From NCBI GenBank assembly GCA_023412495.1, contig JAEYNP010000097.1, positions 117,338-181,337 of the forward strand: a DNA stretch of 64,000 nt, in the 5' to 3' direction. The stretch comes from Pseudomonadota bacterium. Its GTDB lineage: Bacteria; Desulfobacterota; Desulfobulbia; Desulfobulbales; Desulfocapsaceae. Below, piece by piece: positions 37,152 to 45,584 of the stretch. The first letter of the stretch is position 1, and each line of letters begins with the position of its first letter. Made by a program: the position numbers and the translations under genes. Under the pieces are notes generated by a model, which ran no database searches, had not been told where the DNA came from, and saw only the letters and a program-made list of their open reading frames with translations.

Positions 37152-38795
37152 ATGATAAACCTTATGAACAACGCTGTAATCGCAACACCCAGTCCGGTCA
37201 ATGAGCCGATAAAAAGTTATGCGCCGGGGAGCGAGGATCGGGCAAAACTGAAGGAGGCACTTATCGAAGCGGCCGGCACACAGCTCGAGATACCGCTTGT
37301 CATCGGCGGAAAGCCGGTGAAAACAGGCAACCTCGGGCAGGTCGTGATGCCCCATGATCACCGCCATGTGCTGGCAGTGTACCACAAGGCCGGTGCCGCC
37401 GAGGTAAAACTGGCCATAGAGACGGCGGTTGCCGCCAAGAAGACGTGGCAGAATTATCGCTGGGAGGAGCGGGCAGCCATCTTCCTCAAGGCAGCTGAAC
37501 TTCTCGCCACCAAGTACCGCTATGCCATAAATGCCGGCTCGATGCTGTCCGGCGGCAAGACCGCCTTTCAGGCCGAGATCGACGCCGCCTGCGAACTCAT
37601 CGATTTCCTGCGCTTTAATGTTCGCTACGCTCAGCAGATCTACGAGACCCAGCCGGAATCCTCGGCGGGTGTCTGGAACTTCCAGCAGTACCGGCCCCTC
37701 GAAGGCTTCATCTTTGCGGTCACGCCTTTCAATTTTACCGCCATCGCAGGAAACTTGCCCACCGCCCCGGCCCTCATGGGCAACACGGTGGTGTGGAAGC
37801 CGGCCTCATCCCTGGTCTACACGCCCTATCTCATCATGCAGATTCTGGAGGAGGCGGGGCTGCCCCCGGGCGTCATCAATTTCGTCCCCGGCTCCGGAGG
37901 ATCGGTCGGCGACATCTGCCTTGCCGACCCGCGCCTGGCCGGCATCCATTTCACCGGGTCAACCAGGGTCTTCCAACAGATGTGGAAGACAATCGGTGAA
38001 AACATCTCCTTATATCACAGCTATCCGCGCATCGTCGGGGAAACGGGCGGCAAGGACTTCGTTTTCGCCCACGCAAGCGCCGAGGTGAAGCCGCTGGTGA
38101 CCGCCCTGGTCAGGGGAGCCTTCGAATACCAGGGCCAAAAATGCTCGGCCGCGAGCCGCGCCTATATCCCGAAATCTCTCTGGCCGTCGGTTGAGGAAGG
38201 ACTGAAGGCAGAGATCGGCAGGATCAAAATGGGGCCGCCCACCGATTTTCGGAATTTCTGCGGCGCGGTGATAGACCGGGCGGCATTCCAGACGATTGCC
38301 GGCTACATCGATTACGCCAAAAATAACGAAGGCGGAAAAGTGATCATCGGCGGCAAGTGCGATGACAGTGTCGGCTACTTCGTCGAGCCCACCGTCATCC
38401 TGGCAACCGATCCGCAGTTCAAGACCATGGTGGAGGAGATTTTCGGGCCGGTGCTGACCATCTTCGTCTACGATGACGATACATTTGCAGAAACGCTCGA
38501 TCTCTGCAATAATTCGTCGATATATGCGCTCACCGGGGCAATCTTTGCCCGGGAGCGGTCTGCAGTAAGTCTCGCACTGGCAAGGTTGGAACATGCCGCC
38601 GGCAATTTCTACATCAACGACAAGCCGACCGGCGCCGTGGTCGGGCAACAGCCCTTCGGCGGTGGCCGGGCATCCGGGACCAACGACAAGGCAGGCTCCC
38701 AGGCCAATCTCATGCGCTGGGTTTCGACGCGCACAATCAAGGAAACCTTTGTGCCGCCCGTCGACTTCGGGTACCCTTTTATGGCCGAAGAGTAA
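37152..38795 (+). CDS. pruA: 1-pyrroline-5-carboxylate dehydrogenase
   Basis: Aldehyde dehydrogenase oxidising glutamate gamma-semialdehyde to glutamate with NAD+. About 547 aa, as in PruA. Visible: FAVTPFNFTAIAGNLPTAPALMGNTVVWKP, FTGSTRVF, GETGGKDFVFAHASAEV with the general-base Glu, catalytic Cys in YQGQKCSAASR, and EEIFGPVLTIFVYDD. GGGGG lies before the ATG at 37152. It follows proline dehydrogenase, so the two form the proline-to-glutamate route. Confidence 0.95.
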   Translation: MINLMNNAVIATPSPVNEPIKSYAPGSEDRAKLKEALIEAAGTQLEIPLVIGGKPVKTGNLGQVVMPHDHRHVLAVYHKAGAAEVKLAIETAVAAKKTWQNYRWEERAAIFLKAAELLATKYRYAINAGSMLSGGKTAFQAEIDAACELIDFLRFNVRYAQQIYETQPESSAGVWNFQQYRPLEGFIFAVTPFNFTAIAGNLPTAPALMGNTVVWKPASSLVYTPYLIMQILEEAGLPPGVINFVPGSGGSVGDICLADPRLAGIHFTGSTRVFQQMWKTIGENISLYHSYPRIVGETGGKDFVFAHASAEVKPLVTALVRGAFEYQGQKCSAASRAYIPKSLWPSVEEGLKAEIGRIKMGPPTDFRNFCGAVIDRAAFQTIAGYIDYAKNNEGGKVIIGGKCDDSVGYFVEPTVILATDPQFKTMVEEIFGPVLTIFVYDDDTFAETLDLCNNSSIYALTGAIFARERSAVSLALARLEHAAGNFYINDKPTGAVVGQQPFGGGRASGTNDKAGSQANLMRWVSTRTIKETFVPPVDFGYPFMAEE

Positions 38796-38922
38796 GATAC
38801 GGCGGCGCGCATCTCTGGAATTTACGTCGAAGTGACGGATAATTAAAGGGTAATTTCGCGGCGAGCACTGTCGCCGTTTGCAATAAGCGGCCGTAGGTTG
38901 TAATCGGCCGAAAGAGGATTGT

Positions 38923-39144
38923 ATGGCAAAAAAGAAACTCTTGGAAATTATGATCAACCGGGACTGGTGCAAGGGATGCGGGATCTGCGTCCAATTCTGC
39001 CCGACCAAGGTCCTGGAGCTGGACGAGCGGGAGAAGGCCGCCGCGGTGAGACCGGAGGACTGCATCTGCTGCAGGATGTGCGAGCTGCGGTGCCCGGATC
39101 TGGCAATCGAGGTCAGAACGGAAGAGGGGGATAAGGATGAGTAA
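38923..39144 (+). CDS. korD: 2-oxoglutarate ferredoxin oxidoreductase, ferredoxin (delta) subunit
   Basis: 73 aa with two Cys-rich clusters (CKGCGICVQFC and CICCRMCELRC) that hold two [4Fe-4S] centres. It is the electron-transfer subunit of the oxidoreductase; its stop overlaps the korA start by 8 bp. Confidence 0.9.
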   Translation: MAKKKLLEIMINRDWCKGCGICVQFCPTKVLELDEREKAAAVRPEDCICCRMCELRCPDLAIEVRTEEGDKDE

Positions 39145-40285
39145 GAAAATTCTATTTGTTCAGGGCAACGAGGCCTGTGTCGAAGGGGCCCTTTATGCTG
39201 GCGTCGACTTTTTCGCCGGGTATCCGATTACACCCTCCACCGAGATCGCCGAACGCCTGTCCGAGTATCTGCCGCAGCGGGGCGGAAAGTTCATCCAGAT
39301 GGAGGACGAGATCGCCTCGATGTGCGCGATCATCGGCGCCTCGCTCACCGGCAAGAAGGTGATGACCGCCACCAGCGGCCCTGGATTTTCGCTCAAGCAG
39401 GAGGCCATCGGCTACGCCTGCATGGCGGAGATCCCCTGCGTGATCGCCAATGTCCAGCGCGGCGGCCCGTCCACCGGCAACCCGACCCATGTCAGCCAGG
39501 GGGATATCAACCAGGCCCGCTGGGGCACCCACGGCGACCATGCGATCATTGCGCTCACCGCCTCCAACCATCAGGACGTTTTCCGGATGACGGTGGATGC
39601 CTTCAATATGGCCGAGACCTACCGCACCCCGGTCATCCTGCTCTTCGACGAAGTCATCGGCCATATGCGGGAGAAGCTGGTCATCCCCGAGCCCGGGGAA
39701 CTGGAGATCGTCGACCGGCTGCGCACCTCGGTGCCCAAGGACGTCGACTATCACCCTTATCTGCCCCGCGAGGACGGCAGGTTGCCGATGTCCGACTTCG
39801 GCGGCGAGCATCGCTACAACGTGACCGGCCTCTTCCACGACATGTGGGGCTTCCCGTCCAATAACCCGAAAATCGTCAACGAGCTGCTCCGCCATCTGAT
39901 CGACAAGATCGACAACAACGTCCACGCCATCACCCGGCATAAAGAGCACTGCCTGGAAGGGGCTGAATATATCCTCGTCTCCTACGGCTCCTCGGCCAGA
40001 TCGGCAATCCACCTGGCCCAGAACCGGCGCAACAAGGGAGAGAAGATCGGCGTGCTGGAACTCCAGTCGATCTGGCCCTTCCCGGCCGAGCTGGTCCGGG
40101 AGAAGTGCGCGAACGCCAAGGCGGTGCTGGTGGTGGAGATGAACATGGGCCAGGTGCTGACCCAGGTCAAGGCGGCTGTGGACAAGCCTGATCGGGTGTT
40201 TCTGGCCAACCGGATCGACGGCAAGCTCATCACGCCCAGCGATATCAAGAGACTCCTTCGGGTTATCCAGGGGAGGGGAGTATAA
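39137..40285 (+). CDS. korA: 2-oxoglutarate ferredoxin oxidoreductase, alpha subunit
   Basis: 382 aa. Pyrimidine-binding half of the TPP enzyme: FAGYPITPSTEIAERLSEYL, EDEIASMCAIIGAS, TATSGPGFSLKQEAIGYA, NVQRGGPSTGNPTHVSQGD and the C-terminal transketolase-like domain (VLELQSIWPFP). Oxidises a 2-oxoacid plus CoA to acyl-CoA, CO2 and reduced ferredoxin. Substrate is inferred from the KorDABC organisation; a related VOR or IOR could look similar. The nearby glutamate genes favour 2-oxoglutarate. Confidence 0.9.
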   Translation: MSKKILFVQGNEACVEGALYAGVDFFAGYPITPSTEIAERLSEYLPQRGGKFIQMEDEIASMCAIIGASLTGKKVMTATSGPGFSLKQEAIGYACMAEIPCVIANVQRGGPSTGNPTHVSQGDINQARWGTHGDHAIIALTASNHQDVFRMTVDAFNMAETYRTPVILLFDEVIGHMREKLVIPEPGELEIVDRLRTSVPKDVDYHPYLPREDGRLPMSDFGGEHRYNVTGLFHDMWGFPSNNPKIVNELLRHLIDKIDNNVHAITRHKEHCLEGAEYILVSYGSSARSAIHLAQNRRNKGEKIGVLELQSIWPFPAELVREKCANAKAVLVVEMNMGQVLTQVKAAVDKPDRVFLANRIDGKLITPSDIKRLLRVIQGRGV

Positions 40286-40287
40286 AT

Positions 40288-41094
40288 ATGCCTGTAAAAG
40301 ATTATCTACGGGAGAGGTTTTTCCCGCACATGTGGTGTCCGGGCTGCGGCCACGGCACCATTTTGAACGCCCTCGTCCACGCGGTCGAGGAACTGGGGCT
40401 TCACAAGAACGAGATCGTCATGGTCTCGGGTATCGGCTGTTCGGCGAGGATCTCCGGCTATGTGGATTTCCATTCGCTCCATACCCTGCACGGCCGGGCC
40501 CTGGCCTTCGCCACCGGGGTAAAACTCAGCCGGCCGAGCCTCAAGGTCTTGGTGCCGATGGGCGACGGCGATGCTCTCGCCATCGGCGGCAACCATTTCA
40601 TCCACGCCGCCCGCCGCAACATCGACATCACCGCCATCGTCATGAACAACCGGATCTACGGCATGACCGGCGGCCAGTTCTCGCCGCTGTCCGGCCCGGG
40701 AGTCAAGGCGACGACCGCGCCCTACACCACCATCGACAGCAACTTCGATGTGGTGGAACTGGCCAAGGCAGCCGGGGCCTCTTTCGTTGCCCGCTCGACA
40801 GCCTACCACGTCAAGGAGTCCACCGAGCTGCTCAAGAAGGCCATCCTCCACAAGGGCTTCTCGGTGGTGGAGATCCTCTCCCAGTGCCCGACCCACTACG
40901 GCCGCAAGAACAAGGAAGGGGACGCCGTCGCCATGCTGGAACTTCACAAGACCCATACCGCCAAGCTCGGTTCCAAGACCCTGGAGGAGAATCCCGGCCT
41001 TACCCCGCGCGGCATCTTCGTCGAGAAGGAGCGGCCGGAGTACTGCGAGGAATACGACAAGATCATTGCCACGGCAATGAAGGGGAGGAACTGA
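40288..41094 (+). CDS. korB: 2-oxoglutarate ferredoxin oxidoreductase, beta subunit
   Basis: 268 aa. TPP pyrophosphate-binding half with CPGCGHGTILNALVHA, GIGCSARISGYVDFHSLHTLHGRALAFATG, MGDGDALAIGGNHFIHAARR and MNNRIYGMTGGQFSP. Begins 2 bp after korA and overlaps korC by one base. Confidence 0.92.
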   Translation: MPVKDYLRERFFPHMWCPGCGHGTILNALVHAVEELGLHKNEIVMVSGIGCSARISGYVDFHSLHTLHGRALAFATGVKLSRPSLKVLVPMGDGDALAIGGNHFIHAARRNIDITAIVMNNRIYGMTGGQFSPLSGPGVKATTAPYTTIDSNFDVVELAKAAGASFVARSTAYHVKESTELLKKAILHKGFSVVEILSQCPTHYGRKNKEGDAVAMLELHKTHTAKLGSKTLEENPGLTPRGIFVEKERPEYCEEYDKIIATAMKGRN

Positions 41095-41642
41095 TGAACG
41101 AGAGAGTACGCCTGGTATTTTCCGGCTCCGGCGGCCAGGGGGTGATCACCGCGGCCATCATTCTCGCCGAGGCGGCGGTCATCCACGAGGGCAAGAACGC
41201 CACCCAATCCCAGAGCTACGGAGCAGCCGCTCGCGGCGGGGCCACCCGCAGCGACATCATCATCTCCGATGCCGAAATCAACTTTCCCGAGGTGACCCAG
41301 CCGAACATCCTGGTCTGCCTGACCCAGGAGGCCTATACCACCTATTCGCCGATCATACGGCCGGGGGGAATCCTGCTCACCGACAGCCGTTTTGTCCAGA
41401 CCACCCGCAAGGTCGACGCCAAGCAGATCGAACTGCCAATGTACGAGACGGTCATGGAAAAGATCGGCAAACCGGTGGTTTTCAATATCTGCGTCCTCGG
41501 CGCCCTGCTGGGGCTGACTGACATCCTGAAGCCCGAGTCGGTGATGGCTGCCATCGCCGATCGGGTCCCCAAGGACTTCCTGACCTTGAACAACCGGGCC
41601 TTCGACCTCGGCCTGGTGCTTGGAGCCCAGTACCGCAGATAA
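41094..41642 (+). CDS. korC: 2-oxoglutarate ferredoxin oxidoreductase, gamma subunit
   Basis: 182 aa. Gamma-type domain with FSGSGGQGVITAAIILAEAA and NATQSQSYGAAARGGATRSDIIIS, usual for these complexes. The start codon shares its A with the korB stop (TGATG). A long inverted repeat follows at 41648-41722. Confidence 0.93.
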   Translation: MNERVRLVFSGSGGQGVITAAIILAEAAVIHEGKNATQSQSYGAAARGGATRSDIIISDAEINFPEVTQPNILVCLTQEAYTTYSPIIRPGGILLTDSRFVQTTRKVDAKQIELPMYETVMEKIGKPVVFNICVLGALLGLTDILKPESVMAAIADRVPKDFLTLNNRAFDLGLVLGAQYRR

Positions 41643-41647
41643 AGACT

Positions 41648-41722
41648 GAGTGGACAGGGTGGACTGGGTTGATCTCCTGGCAGCCGGCTGTCATGTCCAT
41701 TCAGTCCACCATGTCCACTCAC
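41648..41722 (+). repeat. Long inverted repeat after korC
   Basis: Arms of 20 bases (41648-41667 and 41703-41722) pair with one mismatch and enclose a 35-base loop. No T-run follows, so it is more likely a structured mRNA end or a repeat than a simple terminator. Confidence 0.6.
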
Positions 41723-41832
41723 TACCATCACGAAATGAACTTCCAAGGTACTGACCGGTACCCTTCGCAGTCGTCTCGTCTCAGCGGGCGGCGGTACCTA
41801 CTTACTACCTTCACACATTCGAGGGAAATGTA

Positions 41833-44800
41833 ATGGATTCCTTTTCTGCAGGCATTTCGACCAGTACCAAGGGTGCGGCAATTATCGGCAAAGCGGAAAG
41901 CGTCGGGCTCGACCCGCGGGTCCTTTACGAGGCGGTCATCGATCTTTCCTCGGAAGGCCTGCTTACCGCCAACTGCCTCAATCTCGCGGCGGGCATTCTT
42001 CTTACCGACCTCGGCCTGCCGAAATACTTTTTCCAGAATATCAGCAAGGTTCCTCTCGCCAATCTGCTCCAGGCCATCGCCACCTCCATCAAGGTCGTGG
42101 ACGGCGGGGTGAAACTGACAGGGAAGGTCGCCCAGATCGATTTCGATGCCGGTCAATCCGGGGTGGTGCAGTGGGTGCGGATTGCCACCGAGGAGACCAG
42201 GGACAGCCTGGAGACGCTGCTCGAGCCGCTCATCTCCGGCCATCGTAGGGAGTACTATTTCAGCCAGGACAGCGGCTATTACACCTACATCATCAGGCCG
42301 GAGACAGTGGCCGATTACACCCGCGAAGCCTTCACCGACTCCCGTTTCCTCTATTCCCTGGCCGGCGACTACCATGTAACTCCACTGCCAACCCGGCGGC
42401 GCTACGAGAAATTTTTGCGGGAGAGCGAGGAGTCCCTCACCCCGCTGATCGGGGTATTCAACCTGCCGGAGAGCGGCGAGACCCGGTTGATGTTCAACTC
42501 AGACTTCGTTGCGCCCCAGCTGCCGGTACTGCGTAAAATCCTCGCCGATCACGGCCTGACCCTCCTGCGGGCCTATTGGGAGCCGTATCTCGCCCAAGCC
42601 TCTGTGCCGTCGTCGATTTGCACCCTCTATGTCGGCGGCGAGCTGACGAGAAAGCAGGAGGCAGGGGTGGTGAACGACCTGCGGGCCTTCCTCGCCTTTG
42701 CGGTGGGGCCGGTCAAGAATATCTACCTGCGGGGGGAAATCTCCTTTGCCGAGATGCTTTTTGCCGGCAACGCCATCGACTTCACCCATCTCTTCATCTT
42801 CAAGGAGAGCGAGAATATCACAGACCGGGAGATCCTCGAGAACCTCAACAGCCGGGACCAGCGCGAGGCTTTCGCCAAACGGGTCCACAGTTCCAACAAG
42901 TCGACCTACACCTCGCGTATCATCCAGGACACCGTTGACAGGAACCCCGATCTCATAGGCTTTCTCTACCAGCTCTTCGAGCGGAAATTTTCGCCGAAGG
43001 TGACGAACCGAATTTCGGAGGAGGAACTGGAACGCAAACGGCTCGAGTTCGACAAGATTACCGCCAGCCGATTCATCGATTTTCCAATTGGCTATGAGAT
43101 CTTCAAGTTCATGTTCAAGATCGTCGATGCGACATTCAAGACCAATTTTTATAAGCCGGAGAAGCGCTCCTTCGCCTTTCGCTTCGACAACCGGATCCTC
43201 GACCCCCTGGTGTTCAACCGCTTCGTCTTCGGCATCTTCTTCGTCAACGGCCACTATTCCTGCGGAACTCACCTGCGGGCCGCGGATATCGCCCGCGGGG
43301 GCCTTCGGCTGATCCGGGTGTCGTCAGCCAACTACGACACCGAGCTCGACAACGCGGTGCTGCTTAACTACGCCCTGGGCCCCAAGGCCCAGCGGCTGAA
43401 GCACAAGGACATCTGCGAGAGCGGCTCCAAAGGCGTGGTCATCCCCCTGCCGCAGTACGCCGGCTACCGAAAGGAGGCGTTGAACGACTACACCGAGGGG
43501 ATCATGGACCTGATGCTGCCCGACAATTCGGTGGTCGATTACTACGGTAGGCAAGAAATGGTCTTCTTTGGGCCGGACGAGGGCACGGCCCAGCTCATGG
43601 ACGATGTGGCCTTCCACGCCCGGGAGAAAGGCTACCGCTACTGGCGGACCATCACCACCGGCAAGAGTTTCGGCATCCCCCACGACACCTACGGGCTGCT
43701 TACCGATGGGCGGACATTCGGCCTCTTCGACCGCGGTGCGGACGGGGTGGAACTGCAGGTGGAAGGGGAGTCGCGCGGAGTTACCCGCGATATGGCGAAG
43801 ATCTTTGCGGAGATCGGAGGTCGGATCGAAACCTCGGGGATGACCACCACCTCGATCATGGGCTCGTTTAGGACCCTCATCGCCCACTGCGGCCAACAGG
43901 AGGAGGAGCTCAATTTGATGATCACCGGCGGCCCGGACGGCGACCTCGGCGCCAATCAGATCCAGTGCTACAAGGGGAAAATCTGTCTGATCATCGATGG
44001 CGGCTCGGTCCTCTTCGATCCCGACGGGCTCGACCGGGAGGAGCTGATGAAGCTTGCCTTCATGCGCCACACCCAGCCGCGGGTCAACACCCTCGGCTTC
44101 CCAATCGGCAAGCTCGGTCCGAAAGGTTTCCGTGTCCCCATCGGGGCGGTGGGCGTCACCCTGCCTGACGGCACGGTGGTGGAGGATGGCACACTCTTTC
44201 ACCGCAACTTCCTTGCCGATTCCACTCACCGTAAATTCATCGAGGCGGCCGATATCCGGGCCTTCATCCCCTGCGGCGGCTTCAAGGACACCATCAATCA
44301 CGGCAATGTACGCCAGTTCCTTGACCTGTTCGGGGAACTGCGCTTCATCGTCGAGGGCGCCAACGTTTTCTTCGACGACGGCGCGAGGCGCCATATCGCC
44401 GCCCACACGGGCATCAAGCAGATCAAGGATTCCTCCGCCAACAAGGGCGGCGTCTTCAGCAGCTCGATCGCCGAGGTGCTTACCGCCTTCCTCCTGGAGG
44501 AAGATTACGAGGCAAAACTCCAGAACGATCCGATCAACCGCTGGGCCTTGATCAAGGATATCCTCACCCTGGTCGACCGTTACGGCCGGCTGGAGACCGA
44601 CCTTCTGCTGCGTCTCCACGAGGCCGACCCGTCCCTGCCGCTTTTTGTCCTTTCGGAGAGTTCAAGCGAGCTGATCTTTTCCCTCCAGGACCGCCTGGAA
44701 CCTCTTTTGCCGGAAATCCTGGAGGCTGAAGATCTGGTCCGGCAGGTGATGGAGCACTATATTCCGGCGGTGCTTCGGGAAAAGCTGGGAGAAAAGAAAA

Positions 44801-44982
44801 TCCTGGCTCTCCTGAACGCCAGACAGCTCCAGCCCTATCGCGATGCCATCGTCACCAAGAAACTGGCCTCCATGGCCTATTATCGCTTTGGCGAGCGCTG
44901 GGACGAGTATCTGCGGGAGATGGAAAAGGAGCCGCTCGAAGCTCTCTCGAAGGTCTTCAGGAAAACAGAACTGAAGGGATAA
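41833..44982 (+). CDS. NAD-dependent glutamate dehydrogenase (large, about 115 kDa class)
   Basis: 1049 aa. Oxidises glutamate to 2-oxoglutarate and ammonia. The C-terminal half carries the ELFV dehydrogenase core: the substrate Lys region in GLRLIRVSSANYDTELDNAV, then ESGSKGVVIPLP, FFGPDEGTAQLMDD, TTGKSFGIPHDTYG, and the Rossmann domain with GGPDGDLGANQIQ, FVEGAN-like IVEGANVFF and SSANKGGVFSSS. The long N-terminal half (about 500 residues) is regulatory in the large-GDH families; this size fits the 115-kDa class rather than the 180-kDa one. It follows korDABC and would supply 2-oxoglutarate. GAGGGA precedes the ATG. Confidence 0.88.
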   Translation: MDSFSAGISTSTKGAAIIGKAESVGLDPRVLYEAVIDLSSEGLLTANCLNLAAGILLTDLGLPKYFFQNISKVPLANLLQAIATSIKVVDGGVKLTGKVAQIDFDAGQSGVVQWVRIATEETRDSLETLLEPLISGHRREYYFSQDSGYYTYIIRPETVADYTREAFTDSRFLYSLAGDYHVTPLPTRRRYEKFLRESEESLTPLIGVFNLPESGETRLMFNSDFVAPQLPVLRKILADHGLTLLRAYWEPYLAQASVPSSICTLYVGGELTRKQEAGVVNDLRAFLAFAVGPVKNIYLRGEISFAEMLFAGNAIDFTHLFIFKESENITDREILENLNSRDQREAFAKRVHSSNKSTYTSRIIQDTVDRNPDLIGFLYQLFERKFSPKVTNRISEEELERKRLEFDKITASRFIDFPIGYEIFKFMFKIVDATFKTNFYKPEKRSFAFRFDNRILDPLVFNRFVFGIFFVNGHYSCGTHLRAADIARGGLRLIRVSSANYDTELDNAVLLNYALGPKAQRLKHKDICESGSKGVVIPLPQYAGYRKEALNDYTEGIMDLMLPDNSVVDYYGRQEMVFFGPDEGTAQLMDDVAFHAREKGYRYWRTITTGKSFGIPHDTYGLLTDGRTFGLFDRGADGVELQVEGESRGVTRDMAKIFAEIGGRIETSGMTTTSIMGSFRTLIAHCGQQEEELNLMITGGPDGDLGANQIQCYKGKICLIIDGGSVLFDPDGLDREELMKLAFMRHTQPRVNTLGFPIGKLGPKGFRVPIGAVGVTLPDGTVVEDGTLFHRNFLADSTHRKFIEAADIRAFIPCGGFKDTINHGNVRQFLDLFGELRFIVEGANVFFDDGARRHIAAHTGIKQIKDSSANKGGVFSSSIAEVLTAFLLEEDYEAKLQNDPINRWALIKDILTLVDRYGRLETDLLLRLHEADPSLPLFVLSESSSELIFSLQDRLEPLLPEILEAEDLVRQVMEHYIPAVLREKLGEKKILALLNARQLQPYRDAIVTKKLASMAYYRFGERWDEYLREMEKEPLEALSKVFRKTELKG

Positions 44983-45029
44983 GTGTAACTATTCAAATAA
45001 AATAATCTTTTTATATAGAGGAGGTCAAT

Positions 45030-45275
45030 ATGGGCATGTCACTTGAATATCGCAAGCGGCAGGTTCTCTCGGTATTATCGGACAATCTCAAACATCCCCA
45101 ACCGGAGGTGGTTGACTCCGGGCGGATCGCCGAGACCCTGCATATGGGTCTGGCGGAGACGCGGCAGATTGTCAAGATACTGCGGGAGGCCGGAGCGGTG
45201 GAAAGCGATCTCGACGGCCAGTATTCGCTGATCACGCGGGAAGGACTCCTCTGGCTGCAGGAGAAGACGGTCTGA
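45030..45275 (+). CDS. Small winged-helix DNA-binding protein
   Basis: 81 aa, one domain with the wHTH layout: VLSVLSDNL helix, GRIAETLHMGLAETRQIVKILREAGAV (helix-turn-helix), then a wing (SDLDGQYSLITREG). The GAGGAGGTCAAT ribosome-binding site is nearly perfect. It sits 47 bp after the glutamate dehydrogenase gene and may be co-transcribed, suggesting a local regulator. The specific target is not visible. Confidence 0.75.
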   Translation: MGMSLEYRKRQVLSVLSDNLKHPQPEVVDSGRIAETLHMGLAETRQIVKILREAGAVESDLDGQYSLITREGLLWLQEKTV

Positions 45276-45362
45276 ATCCCTTGCCCGGAGAACAGGGCTG
45301 AATTCTGAGAAAACGCCCGCAACCGGAGTTTTCGCAGTCCACCTTGCTCAATCCGCAGTTCC

Positions 45363-45389
45363 GTAAGGGCGAAAAACCTTCGCCCTTAC
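45363..45389. repeat. 11-bp inverted repeat in the wHTH-acnB gap
   Basis: GTAAGGGCGAA aaacc TTCGCCCTTAC, a perfect stem-loop. It lies 88 bp after the wHTH stop. The rest of the 309-bp gap (45276-45584) shows no gene; the acnB promoter is presumably here, but no clear -35/-10 pair was identified. Confidence 0.6.
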
Positions 45390-45584
45390 ATCCGTCTTCC
45401 GTTTGTCGCGGGCCACCCGCGGCGCCCGCGTCCCACCCCATTTCCCGCCTATTTTCTCTCCAGGTCTTGGCTATCTGGAGAAAGCCTGCTATATTCGCGA
45501 CTTATTTTTACTCTCGTCACGGAACGAGACCGCCCGGACGGCTGCGGACGGGGGGCTGCACGCGAATACAACAAGGAATGAACC

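Noticed and set aside
39152..40012. Long minus-strand open frame opposite korA
   Set aside because: High-GC coding DNA gives long antisense frames; korA has clear motifs and coupling to its neighbours.
43324..44619. 431-codon minus-strand open frame opposite the glutamate dehydrogenase gene
   Set aside because: It is antisense to the well-conserved dehydrogenase core and has no recognisable motif.
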